Below, one piece after another: positions 12,930-25,400 of a stretch of 64,000 bases of DNA. The first letter of the stretch is position 1; each line of letters begins with the position of its first letter. Where the stretch lies: the NCBI RefSeq assembly GCF_910594005.1, contig NC_057829.1:55845001-55909000 (forward strand), read 5' to 3'. A program made the translations under genes and the position numbers. The notes beneath the pieces are model-generated. The model saw nothing but the letters and a program-made list of their open reading frames with translations. It was not told the DNA's origin and searched no databases. The DNA is from Cervus elaphus (lineage: Eukaryota > Chordata > Mammalia > Artiodactyla > Cervidae).

Positions 12930-14544
12930 TGCAAGTTCATGTGCCTGACAGTGAGGCCAAACAATACCAAAATGTCATAGTTTGGAACAGAGAAATTTTA
13001 TTACAGGGCCATGCAAGCAGATGGGCAGCTCAAGCCTTAAAAACCCCAAATTCCCTGAAAGCTTTCAGCAAAGCCCTTTTCTAGGAAAGGGGAAGGAGAG
13101 GTTTAGTTAGTCATTGCAAACTTCTTGGGTCAAATCCTTTGTTTTTGAGGTCATGTCATGGCCAGGTAATGCTATTTCTATAAATCTCTACCAAAGGAAT
13201 GTTATTCTCTGTTCTGACAAAAAAGGGCAAGGTCTCAAGGCACAACTTTTTCCCTCTGAGGTCAAGGTCCTGGTTAAGAGGAGGTAGAGCTCAGCTGGCA
13301 GCTCCCTCAGAGCCAGCTCCCTGCCCAGTTGTCACCGCTGAGGGAGCCAGATGCCCAGGACCCAACTGGCCCTCAGGTTCCTCAGGTCACCTAAACGGGA
13401 GGGAAGAGAAGGTCCCACAGACTGCAATCCAGGCAGATGGTCAGTAACTACTATCTCAGGTCGCTGAGATGCGCTTGGGGGAGAGGTTCACTGCTGCCTC
13501 ACAGCCTAGGCCAAGGCCAGTGGGTGGCCATGATAAGGGTTCTGGAGGTGTGCCAAGGGCTGCGCCCGGCTGCACTCCATTGCAATAGTGTGATAGAGTA
13601 TGACTGAGTGCAGCCCTCAGCACCCGGGCCGGTGCTGTGCGCCATTAACCCCCTACCCTGTTACCAGGGAAAGGTTACCACAGGACCATTAGGGGTCCTG
13701 CTCAGTCATTGGTCAGCACTGCAGTGGGCCCCGCCCACAAGCAACGCCGCTGTCAGAGTGACCGTTAGTGAGCCCCAGGCACGTGGTGGCCGTCAGGCAG
13801 AGAGAAAGGTGAGAAGTGGATCACAGCCTTTTCCCCAGGGCTCTCAAACTCACTTACTGGCCCGAGGCCCGGTGAACTGGAGGGGTCCAGGAAACAGGCA
13901 GGGGGCAGTGTCCTGGAGGGTTCCAGAGTCTGTCCCAAGGCCACCCACTGGCCAGACCCAGGCCTTAAGGTGGTGGTGAACCTCTCCCCCACCCCCAGCT
14001 CTGTGACCTAATGGCAGCAGTCTGCATAAGATGCAGTCTGGGGGACCTGGCCTCTGCCGTTTGGGTGGCCTGAGAAGCCTGAGGGTCAGGTGGGTCCTGG
14101 GCACCGGGCTCCCTCAATGATGACAGCTGGGCAGCATGTGGGAACCTGGCTCTGAAGGAGCCTCCAGCTGAGCTCTACTTCCTCTTAGCCAGAACCTGAA
14201 CCTCAGAGGGTGAAAGTTGTGGGTTGGGACCTTGCCCTTTCTTGTCAGGACAGAGAATCACATTCATTCTGTGGAAGTTTACAGGAACATCATTACCTCA
14301 CCATGACCTGACCTCAAGAACAAAGGATCTGACCCCAAGAAGTTTGCAACAGCTAACTACGCCCCTTCCTCATCTTTCCTAGAAAAGGGCTTTGCTGAAA
14401 ACTTTTGGGTTGCTGGTGGTTTTTAATCATGAGCCACCCATCTCCTCAGGTGGCCCTTGATAAACCCTTCTCTGTTCTAAACTCCAACATTTTGGTATAG
14501 TTTAGCCTCACTATGCAGGCTCACGGACTTGAGTTTTCATAACA
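12930..14544. repeat. 1.6 kb inverted repeat made of two LTR-like arms
   Basis: The left arm (about 12930-13560, plus) and right arm (about 13910-14544, minus) are inverted copies roughly 80 percent alike by eye. Matching blocks include taccaaaatg, cagcaaagcccttttctagg, agggcaaggtc, gtagagctcagctgg, cagtgggtggcc and gggggagaggttcac. The minus-strand end of the right arm starts TGTTATGAAAACTC, an LTR-like terminus. The spacer (13561-13909) is GC-rich, with a CCAAT box (cattgg) and a GC box (gggcggggc on minus), and belongs to the longer right-hand element. I read it as two solo LTR-like elements of one family inserted in opposite directions; the family was not identified. Confidence 0.75.
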
Positions 14545-14751
14545 ACTGGTGAAGATCCTGTAAAATTAACACCAAATATTCTGATGAAAAAAAGGCAAAG
14601 GGTTTGCTTTATATGACTTCATTCTCTTTGCAGAAGTAAATTTTTATTCTTACTTAGGATATATCAAGTGTTGGGAAAGCAAAAGATTTCTTCACTAAAC
14701 TTAGCCAAAAGGAGAATTGCTTGCTACTACATGCAGTTCTAGGGACAGGAT

Positions 14752-15103
14752 TGAAGGCAAAGGGAGAAGAGGGCAGCAGAGGATGAGATGGTTAAATAGC
14801 ATCAGTCACTCAATGGACATGAATTTGAGTCTGCCTGCAGTGCAGGAGACTTGGGTTCCATCCTTGAATCAGGAAGATCCCCTGGAGAAGGAAATGGCAA
14901 CCCACTCCAGTATTCTTGCCTGGAGAATTCCATGGACAGAGGAGCCTGGTGGGTTATAGTTCATGGGGTCGCAAAGAGTCAGTCAGGACTGAGCAACTTA
15001 CACTTTCACTTTCAAGAGACAGTGAAGGACAGGGGATCCTGGTGTGCTGCAGTCCATGGTGCGGCAAAAAATCAGACATGACTTAGTGACTGAACAACAA
15101 TAA
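14752..15103 (+). mobile_element. BovB 3' tail split by a Bov-tA SINE
   Basis: BovB 3' sequence (gcagcagaggatgagatgg ... caatggacatgaatttgag) stops at 14830, a Bov-tA without its first bases occupies about 14831-15013, and BovB resumes (agacagtgaaggacagggga ... aatcagacatgacttagtga). The SINE therefore lies inside the older LINE tail. Confidence 0.75.
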
Positions 15104-15471
15104 GATGGGGCAGATCCCTCTTGAAATTCTCTTCTGAGCCCAAGGAAAAAATCACGAGAGGAATACAAGTCAAGATGTGGCCTACAGGCTAGAGATCGTC
15201 TGTGTACTCTCTGTGGTAAGTTAGCACAGAAATTGGAACTGATTAGAAATTTTCACACCCATTAAGCCTTATCCGGATACCCAAGTCCCTTGGACTCTTC
15301 TTATTCAGTCGAGTACAGAGAAGTTCAGATGTTAGATCAAACTTTTGAGGACAGATTTATCTATTGGTCATGCAGGAGGAAACAGGAATGGGTCCTAGAA
15401 CAACTGGGTGGGGGTGGGAGGAGTAACCAGGCCCTTCATCACAGCTCGTTTGAAAAAGCACTGATGTTAAC

Positions 15472-15640
15472 TATTGCTGTTGTTATTGAGTTGTTAAGCC
15501 ATGTCCAACTCTTTGTGACCCCATGGACTACAGCATGCCAGGCTTCTCTGTCCTCCAGTGTCTTCCAGCGTTTGCTCAAGTTCATGCCCATGGAGTCCGT
15601 GATGCCATCAAACCACATGATGTCATCTGATGTCAACTAT
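15472..15640 (-). mobile_element. BovB 3' tail fragment, antisense
   Basis: The plus strand reads ccatgtccaactctttgtga, catggactacagcatgccag and ccatggagtccgtgatgcca, the complement of the BovB 3' end. Confidence 0.8.
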
Positions 15641-16289
15641 AGTTTCACAGTCTTATGTTCTTGGATCATTGATCAATATTTAAGAAGAGTTCACTTACAC
15701 GAAGTTCAAAAATGTGGAAATATCAATTGTGTGGGATTTGATTGTACATTTCTTCTTATTTCAATTACATCCCTCTCTTGTCTAACCAGTTTTTGGCTAA
15801 ACCAGTGATGGGGCTAACCTCTCATCCTAGAGAGAACCCTGCCATCTGGTGGCTGAGGATGTTGAGTGTAAGGAAGTAGCGCGCTGTGAACGCCCAGTTC
15901 AGACAGAGGAAAAAGACCTTTCCCCCTAGCAATTCGCTTTTAGGTCAGTTTCCCCATTTCCCGTTAAGTCCATTTTAAACAACAGAATGGCCTTTAACGG
16001 GGAAAAAAAAAGAACAAGTTCCCTACTACTTTTAAAGCATTTCCAGCCCTTGGCAAAAGGATTTTTGGTTCAAGTAGGCGCTCAATTAATGGTGTATATG
16101 TCCGTTTTAAAAGAATCACTTTCTACATTATTTCCAAGGATGAAGGGTGGGAGATGTGAACTCCGACACCCCCACGCCAGGAGATACCAAACATTCTCAT
16201 TTGAAAGAAGACGAAGGACTGAAGCAGGGCTGCTAATCACATGCTAACTTCTGCTGGTACTTGAGGGCGAGAAAGGAGCCTGAGAACCG
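15641..16289. other. Sequence immediately upstream of the RPP30 promoter
   Basis: No repeat recognised. Base composition rises in GC towards 16260. No divergent gene is visible, so the promoter does not look like part of a recognisable bidirectional pair. Confidence 0.4.
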
Positions 16290-16399
16290 CAGACCACGAG
16301 AGGGCGGGGCTGACCGAGCCGGTGAACTGCAATTCCCGGCATGCCCGAGGAGGCGGGGCCCAGAGGCTGCGCCGGCGCCCGCGCTCACGTGACTTCGGC
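16290..16399 (+). promoter_or_regulatory. RPP30 CpG-type promoter and 5'UTR with ZNF143, GC-box and E-box motifs
   Basis: A short GC- and CpG-rich block precedes the RPP30 ATG. Visible motifs are a GC box (GGGCGGGGC, 16302-16310), a near-match to the ZNF143/Staf element (AACTGCAATTCCCGGCATGC, 16325-16344; two changes from the usual ACTACAATTCCCAGCATGC), another GC-rich box (GGCGGGGCC, 16352-16360), and a USF/MiT-type E-box TCACGTGAC (16385-16393). There is no TATA box. This is the usual architecture for a housekeeping gene. The transcription start cannot be fixed from sequence alone but probably lies between 16320 and 16390. Confidence 0.75.
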
Positions 16400-16481
16400 A
16401 TGGCGGCGTTTGCCGATTTGGACCTGCGGGCGGGTTCTGACCTGAAGGCGCTGCGCGGGCTCGTGGAGAACGCTGCTCACC
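16400..16481 (+). CDS. RPP30: RPP30 coding exon 1
   Basis: 82 coding bases, 27 codons plus one base (phase 1 exit). It encodes the N-terminal FADLDLRAGSDLK segment. The donor is C|GTGAGT. The ATG lies inside a GC-rich promoter and is the only start that matches the family N-terminus. An upstream ATG at 16341 is out of frame and runs past this start before stopping, so it would act as an overlapping uORF if transcription begins far enough upstream. Confidence 0.97.
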
Positions 16482-19400
16482 GTGAGTCGCCCGGGCTTCG
16501 CGGGCCGCCGTGCCTGCGCTGTCTCGCTGTCCCTAGGCTGTCGAGCCATGCTCTGGAAGGACCCGGCGGGCCTAGTTCAGGTGTCCTGGGGCCTCTGGCG
16601 TGTCCCTGGAAACTGATGCCCCTGCGGTGTTGCTTTGACCCCAGGCGCGGGAAACTCGAAAGCATTGGGGAGATGTTACCCAGTCCAGCTCCTTCTGTCT
16701 TGCGAATTGAGGAAACTGAGGCCCTGACATGGCGGGGGATTTGCATGGGCCCCACAGCTGATGGATAGCAGAAAACAAGGCTCCCAAGTGTACACCTACA
16801 CCGATGAAAACGTATCGCCCCTTCCTGCGTCTCTTGACATTGTCCTGATACTGTCAAATGCGGGAAACTGATGCAGAGATGGGGAGTACTGTGGGGGCCC
16901 CGAGAATGGGGAGGGGGACATGTGGTTCCGAGTGTTGGAATGTTATTTACACGGAGAGTAAGTGGGGGCGGAGGACTTAGTAGGAGGGTGGGAGGAGAGC
17001 AGAATGGCTAGAATGCTACTCCTGTTTGAATCCAGGGGAAACAAAAGCCGTGAGAAGTAAGCCCTCATCTTAATTACTGAAGTGAATCACAACTGCTAAG
17101 TGGGGATAGAAGGGTTTCAAAATAAAAGAGGTTTCTTCAGGGTCTGTTAAGTAATGGATGCTCAGTAAATATTTGAGAGAGGAAGAAAAGGACCTTGGGC
17201 AAACTGATGAGGGGGAGACCACTATTTTGGCCTTAATATGCGTTATCTTTTAATATGAATATCCTGTCGTCACCGTTGGTGTTTAAATAGCCTAAAGATT
17301 GGAGTCATGATTTAAACATATTTTTGATAGTCCACGTGTCCAGAGCAGTGCTGTGTTGAGGCTGATAAAGCCAGGCCCTGGCTTCAGAGAGTTCTCAGTC
17401 TCTTGGTGGGTAGCTCAAAGGAGAACGTGGACATTGGTGTGAATGAATGGTCATCCTGTTTCTCCTTAGCAAAAAGGTCTCTGAAGAAGTAGAAAGGGTA
17501 AAAAGCGAAAAACAATAACAACAACAAAAGTAAGAATGAAGTTGATAGTGAAAAAAGTATAAATTTGATGAGATGAAAATGAACATAGGGGCACGAAAAA
17601 GAATGATGGTTGAAAGGAGATAGGCAAAGATAAGGGTCTTTGTTATCATGCTGATAATACATCGCCAAAGTCAAACAAAGCCCTGTGTCTGTGCCAGGCA
17701 CTGTTCTGAAACATCCAGTGTGTGTTATCTCATTTAATTCTCATGAGAGTTGTATGAGATGAATCCTGGTATTATCACCATTTGGCAGATAAGAACCTGA
17801 AACTTAAGCTTAAGTAACTTTTAAGTGGTAATGTTTAGGTTTGAGAACAGGCAGATCTGACTCCAGAGTCCATACTCATGACCATTCTTCTACCTTGTAG
17901 TCTTGACGTGAATCGATATGAGCTCATGTGGAAAAGAGGTCGTTGTATTTGACACAAATGTTCAATTTTTCTTTTCAGTGGGCTATTCAGTGGTTGCCAT
18001 CAATCATGTTGTTGAATTTAAGGAAAAGAAACAGGTAAAATAGAATTTCTGACATTAATAATAACCAGCAGTTATAATTATTTTGTGTGTATTGGTAATA
18101 TGGAAGCTACAGATGAGCACTCTTTGTGCATTATTTTATATGTCAATAGTTGAGCTGATACATACCTGTGCAGATGATAACTTTTTTGTGAAGTGCTGGG
18201 GTATGATGTAAAGATTCTTAAAGTCGATTTGATGTTAAATTAAGTAACTTTTTAAAAAGTGCATTGTTGTTGTTTAAACTGTAATCACAATAATTAATCC
18301 TTTTTATTTTACTGTCATGGACTCATTACTGATTGATTTCCCTTCCAAACATACTAGTAAATATGTGTATCTCTCCTTAGGTCAACAACTGTTCCTTACA
18401 GATTGTTTCATTCTAAAAAACTGTTGTTCATCCTTCCTTTCCATTGGTGTTCTCAGCTCCTACTCGGCTTCAACTTTCTTCATTAGAAAACACACACGTG
18501 CACATACACACAACTTATTTAGTGTTTCTGCATGCTAGAAATTAGCTTTTTAAAAAATTACTCTTTATTTGTCGTAGGAAATTGACAAACCAGTAGCTGT
18601 TTCTGAACTCTTTACAACTTTGCCAATTGTACAGGTAAGTGCTTTGTTTAAGAAACGTAATACGTACTCATCCAGTTCAGACATTCCCAGTCATATATAT
18701 GGTTCTCTAACCTGCACTGCCCCTTCCTTTGTCTATTAGTCTTACCTTTCCATGAAGACTTAGTGTTTCCATGAAACATTATGTACATCTCTTTTTCTCT
18801 AGCTATACAGGTATACCTCAGGGATACTGTGAGTCTGGTTCCAGGCTACCACATTAAAGCAAGTCACATGAATGTTTTGGTTTCCTGATTTATGTTAAAT
18901 TTATGCTTACATTGTTCATTAAGTGTGCAGTAGCGTTATGTGTCGGAGAAGGCAATGGCACCCCACTTCAGTATTCTTGCCTGGAAAATCCCATGGATGG
19001 AGGAGCCTGGTGGGCTGCAGTCCATGGGTTCGCTGGGAGTCGGACACGACTGAGCAACTTTACCTTCACTTTTCACTTTCATGCATTGGAGAAGGAGATG
19101 GCAACCCACTCCAGTATTCTTGCCTGGAGCATCCCAGGGATGGTGGAGCTTGGTGGGCTGCCATCTTTGGGGTCACACATAGTCAGACACGACTGAAGCG
19201 ACTTCGCAGCAGCAGCATTATATCAAAAAAAACACAATGATTATCTTAATTTTAAAATATTTTACTGCTTAAAAATGCTCACCATTATCTGAGTCTTCAG
19301 TAAGTTATAATCTTTTTGCCAGTGGAGGGTCTTACATTGATGCTGAAGGCTGCTGAGTGATAAGGGTGGTGGTTGCTGAAGACTGGGGTGGCTGTGGTAA

Positions 19401-22400
19401 TTTCTTAAAATAAAGACAACAATGAATTTGCTGCATGAATTTGCTTCCTTTCAGTACAATTTCTCTGTAGCATGCAATGCTGTTTGATAGTATTTTACCC
19501 ACAGTAAATCTTCTTTCAAAATTGGAGTGAGTCCTCTCATACCCTGCCACTGCTTTATTAACTAAAAGTTTATGTAATATTCTTAATCCTTTGTTGTTAT
19601 TTCAACAATTGATTAAGTTCAATGTCTTATAGTATGTGGTTTTTGACACTGAAAACAATTACAATAGTATCATCAGAGATCAGGGAATTCCCTGGCAGTC
19701 TAGTGATTAGGACTTAGGCAAAATCAGTAATCACAGATCCCCATAACAAATATGGTAATCTTGAAAAAGTGTGAAATGTTGGGAGAATAACGAAAATGTG
19801 ACTCAGAGACATGAGTGAGCAAATGCTGTTGGAAAATGACGTATTATAATAGACTTGTTCAATACAAGGTTGCCACCAATCTTCAGTTTTGAAAAAAAAC
19901 AAAAGCAATATCAGTGAAGCACAACAAAATAAAACAAATAGATTATAAATTCCTTGAGAGTTAGGGCTAGGTTTTACTGATCTTCACTATTCCTTATTGT
20001 TAGTACCTTTTAATGAATACTTTCCACTGGTAAGGAGGAAAATCAGTCATCTGTATTTTGTGCTTTCTTTATTATAGGGAAAATCAAAACCGATTAAAAT
20101 TTTAACTAGACTAACAATTATTGTTTCGGATCCATCACACTGTAATGTTTTGGTAAGTTGTTTTTCTTCTCTCTTGGTCTTGTAAGTTGTATTGATTAAT
20201 GTTGAACACTTGCTTTTCAAGTCATCTCATTCTTAGATCTTCCCCAACCCCCAGTATATGACACTTGACTGCTCTCCTTAGCTCAGAATTCACATGGTAT
20301 AATAGAGTCTCTTCTATTCATGACGCATGTATAAGGATTAAACTTTTTAAAGATTTAAAGAGTATTCCAGCAACTGGTCTTCATTGAACTTACATGACCC
20401 AGACATAGAGTACTAGTGATGTTGCTATGAATAATACAGACATTATCCTTTGGAAAATGGGAAGAATGTTTAAAAATGGGAGATAGTAAATAAGGAATGT
20501 TCTGGGAGTGTGTAACAGGAGGCCAACCTGAGGAAGCTGATGTTCAGACTGTGGCCATACAAATCAGTGAATGTTATTGGTGCCAGATAGGGAGGGGATG
20601 TTCCCACAGACAGGATAAATTATGCAAGGTTCTGAATCCCAAAAAAACATGGTGCATGGTGGGAAATGAAATGCCAGTTGAGTTGAGCCTGATGAGCTGC
20701 CTAACCTAGGATGATGTTAGAAAGGTAGGTCTGGGTGAGCAATTAGAAGAAGCCTTTGAAGGTTTTAACTAAGGGAGTATACTTATGAGATTTGCATTAT
20801 AGAGAATGGATCAAACAGGATAAAGGAAGGGATTTGATAAAGGGATAAAGGTGGGGGAGGGAAGATTGACAGGATTTGATGTTGATGGGATCGAAGGTGG
20901 TGACTCCCTGCTTTGGCCTGAGCAGCCAGATAACTAGATGGTACCATTTCCTGAGATGAAACATACAAAGAGAAGTAAGTGTCGATCATCATGTTTCAGA
21001 CACAGTAGGTTATTGTAACAGTTCCAGTGAAAAGAAAGTCACAATCATGTCCAACTCTTTGTGACCCCCATGGACTGTAGCCCACCAGGTTCCTCAGTCC
21101 ATGGAATTCTCCAGGCAAGAATACTGGAGTGGATTGCCATTTCCTTCTCCAGGGGATCTTCCCAACCCAGGGATCAAACCAAGGTCTCCTGCATTGCAGG
21201 CAGACTGTTTACTGACTGAGCCACTAGGGAAGCCACAAGAGTTCAAGTGGAGCTTGTCAAATGAGTAGTTGGAAAAGAAGGATGTGGCCCTCAGAAGAAG
21301 GACCCCAATTCAAGATACTCGTTTGGAAGTGGTCGTCTTGTAGAGAGTAATTGTACTCATGAGAATGGATGAGACTCCCCGGTCAAAGTATAATGTGGGG
21401 GGAGAACGTCTAGGACAGAATCCTGGGGAACATCTATATTCAGTGGTGGAGTAGAGAGTGAGCTAGGATGGGAGACTGAGACAGGCCATCTGAGGAGTAG
21501 GTGGACAATGAGGAACATGAGAAGGGTGAGCAACATCGGCGTGCCTGAGTGCTCAGTCAAGTAGGAGAAGGGCTAAAACATGTCTTGGACAGGCAAGTTC
21601 CCTAATGACATGGTGGTCATTGGTTGCCTTACGAAAAGCCATTTCCGTGGAAATGATTGGGCTATGAGAAAATACAGCCAGTGTCTGCTGCTAACTTTGC
21701 TTAAGAAACTTGACTCCATGGAGGAACAGAAGGCTTGGGAGCTGGTGAGAACCTGCTGTCTAGATTTTGTTTGTCAAATGGAGACTTGCAAATAGCTGGT
21801 GCTGATGTGAAGAACCGGTGAGGGAGAAAGTGAGATCTCTGAGAACCTGAGCTGTTTCATCATTAGCTGGAATGGCCTCCTCTCTCATAGAAAAGGAGTA
21901 ATCAAGGAAGGGCTGGCCTCCTTTCTAACAATTAACATTGCTAAAGAAATTATGAAAAACCAAATTTTGGGTTTTTTCATAGCTTCAGGCTGCATTCTGG
22001 TTCTCTAAGCCTGGGGAGACAGAGTTGACTTTTTATGGTCACAGACTTTGATTTTTCTCTTGTTACCATGAACATCCTGGTGGCCCCTATCAGTCCCTAT
22101 CCCAAGTGGGAGTGTCAAGCAGAGGACAAAGAGTACTAGATCCTGACTTTTTCTGAGATCTAGAACCTGCCCTGTCTTGGCATGCATCTCCCCAGTGGGT
22201 TCGCTTAGCTGCTCAAGCACAGTACCTGCTCCATCTCTTCAACGATTCTGTTTCCTCCTTTAGTTTTTATCATGCTTTTTCTTTTTAAAGAATAAGAGGT
22301 AAAAAATTTAAAGGTGCCAAAGGGAAAGAAGAAATAGCATATATTATCTCATCATTCAGTGATTATATACTTGAGTATGTATCTTTTCAGCCTTTTCACA

Positions 22401-25400
22401 TGCATACACATGCAGTATCAGTTTGAAACTTTCTTTTATAAACCATCTTTAACTGATAAATCTCTCTCCTTCTGTCAGAGGACTCTTGGTTATTTTCTTT
22501 ATTTTTTTTAATTTTTTTTTCATTTATTTTTATTAGTTGGAGGCTAATCACTTTACAGTATTGCAGTGGGTTTTGTCATACATTGACTTGAATTAGCCAT
22601 GGATTTACATGTATTCCCCATCCCGATACCCCCTCCCACCTCCCTCTCTACCCGCTCCCTCTGGGTCTTCCCAGTGCACCAGGCCCAAGCACTTGTCTCA
22701 TGTATCCAACCTGGGCTGGTGATCTGTTTCACCCTAGATAATACACATGTTTTGATGCTGTTCTCTTGAAAGCAGTTTAATTTGTATTTAACAGTATTCT
22801 CATTGTGAACCTAATGACATCATACTTAGTCATGTGTATTTCTCGTCTCACCAAAAAATGATAAGCTCCACTGAAAGCAGACATATGCCTTAGATGATTT
22901 TGTATCCCTAGTGCCCTACACATAGCAGGTGCTCAGTAAATTTCTGGCAAGCTCCTCCACTAGCTTATAAGAGCAGGAGCTGTCTAATTTGATTTTTGTG
23001 TCGCAAACGAAATGTTTGATATACAGGTAAAGCATGACAGTGTGGGAAGGAAGGAGAGATGATTGGTGAGATGGATGTTGATAGCTAGAGTCTTACGTGC
23101 TGAGAAAGTTTTTCTGTTGACATACAAAGCAAAGCAAAAAATGTCAGTGGCATATTATAAATATTACAAGATTGAAATGTAAGTGCAGCCGGGACACTAG
23201 TCAGACTCCCACATGCACTTGTTGTTGTGTTGTTACTGTACAGTAACATTCTTTTCATTTTACTAGAGAGCAACTTCTTCAAGAGTCCGGCTGTATGATA
23301 TTGTTGCAGTTTTTCCAAAGACAGAAAAACTTTTTCATGTAAGTAACAATAAAAGAAAATAGTACTCATTATTTTACGTAAGAAGTCTGATGTTGTACCT
23401 TTGTAGATGACCTGTTTCATCTCATCTGGAAACACTGAGGATTTCTCATTTATGCGTGGAGTCCTGGAACTGCCTGAGGGTGTATTTGGGTGGCATATTT
23501 TGTTTTGTTTCGTTCTGCTATATATTTGATGGGCTGATATTAAGAGAGTCCATCAAGTCTTTCTCTTTTTAAAAAAAAATAATTTTGTTTATTTTTTTAC
23601 TTATGGCTGTGCTGGGTCTTCTTTGCTGTGCAGACTTTTCTCTAATTGTGGGGCAGAGGGCTGCTTTTTATTGTATTGCATGGGCTTCTCTTTTAGGTGA
23701 CTTCTCTTGTTGTGGAACTCTAGGGCAAGTAAGCCTCGGTAGTTGTGGCTGTCAGGTTTAGTTGCCCCATGGCACGTGGGATCTTCCTATATCAGGGATC
23801 AAACCTGAGTCTCCTGCATTAGCAAGTGGATTCTTTACCACTTCAGTTTCTGTCCTTGCTATTTGCTGCTACCTGTTACAGAAGAACGGCACAAGATTCT
23901 ACTGTGGCATAAAAGATCCTTCTCTGCTTAGCTTCTTTGCTCTGAGGTATGGTCCATATGCTAGCATGATCATGGTCTTCTAGAAATCCTTGAGAATCAA
24001 CTATCTGCTGGTACTATTCCTTTTTGTTTAAGAGAACCTTTATGAATTTCTTTTGTCCTTTTCAAATGGCCTTTTCTGTGACTTTTTAGGAGGGAAAGTT
24101 GTTTAATGTATGTGCTCATTTTCTCAGCTTGAGACAGAACACACTGGGCGTTGTTAGTGATCACAGGAAGAAAGAAATCAACTGTAACAATAGTTTTTCA
24201 GGAATATGTTTTACTGTGTAAAGTGAGATATAGCTGCTTTTAGAAATTTCGGAATGTTGACTTTGTCTAGGTTCAAGAAAATAGCCATCTACCCAAAGTG
24301 TATCCAATAAAGCGATATTAAGGAGCTGGTCTTTGATGTTTTAATTTTACAGCATAATCGATTTTTAAGTAGTCTGTTCTAAAATTATAAGATTTTCCCT
24401 AAGTTTATTCCAGTAGATGGAGCTGTTGACTAAGGAGACTTGTATGTTATAAATTTAGTTTTTGAGGTACACTCACAATTTTTATTGTTTATATTCATGC
24501 AGGGAAACAGCACAAGTAGGCAATGAATTCCACTTTTTTGGTGACTCCTTTTCTAAATGCTCAGTTATCGTAATTCTCTAGAATTTCATTTCAGAAAAAA
24601 GGGAAGTGGGATCGAGTGGCTCTTAGGCATCAGAGACCCCTGTGGAACCTTTTAAAATCAGTCAGGCTCAGCTCTCCACCATGGGAGATTCTGATTAGGT
24701 AGGTTTGGGGTTGAGCTTGGGTATTTGTTTTTTTAAGTTCCATATGGGATTCTGATTCAGTGTGGAAACCCTTAAGAGAAACATGGATATGTCCAGATTT
24801 GTTAAATAACAACTTAGTTTTTTTATTAAATATTAACAACTCAGTTATAATGTAGACTAAAAGTTGGTAGTGTCCCTAATTTTTTATTGCACTCTTGTGT
24901 TTTGAATTGATTTTGAAGAGTATACATCGTACATTTCCATAGCCATTTATGTGATTAGAGAAAACAACAGCCCAGGGAGTAATTGAGATGGATGCTTATT
25001 ATTATCCCCATTTTGTAGACGAGAAAATTGAAACTCAGGCTAAATGATTTGCTCTAAACCTCAGGTAGCATGTCGCAGAACTAGGAGTAGGGTTTTAGAC
25101 TGCATTATATATTTGATTCAGTGAATTTATCTTACTGTTTTCCTCAGATTATTCTCAAATTTTAGGTCAGAGGTATGAACACGTAATTCATGATGGTGGG
25201 TGGAGGAATCAGAAATATTCTGGAAGATGGATAAAAGCTATAAATAACTGGCAGAGTATTTGTTTGGAATTGACTGTAGAAAAAACAGCTTTTAAAATCA
25301 GAACATTTTTCCATATCTTACCCATTCTTTAAGATTCAGTTGAAGTTGGCACTCCTTGTTTTCGATAGAAAATCCATTTAAAAAGATTTTTCTTTTAATG

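Noticed and set aside
13608..14104. Long open frames in GC-rich DNA on both strands
   Set aside because: They lie in the LTR-like inverted repeat, overlap one another on opposite strands and look compositional.
1..16289. Possible HTR7 first exon in the left part
   Set aside because: Synteny predicts HTR7 to the left, but no GC-rich receptor exon or matching protein segment is present on either strand.
16322..16857. Open frames of 126-148 codons around RPP30 exon 1
   Set aside because: GC-rich shadows of the promoter, exon 1 and intron 1; the true exon ends at a good donor at 16481.
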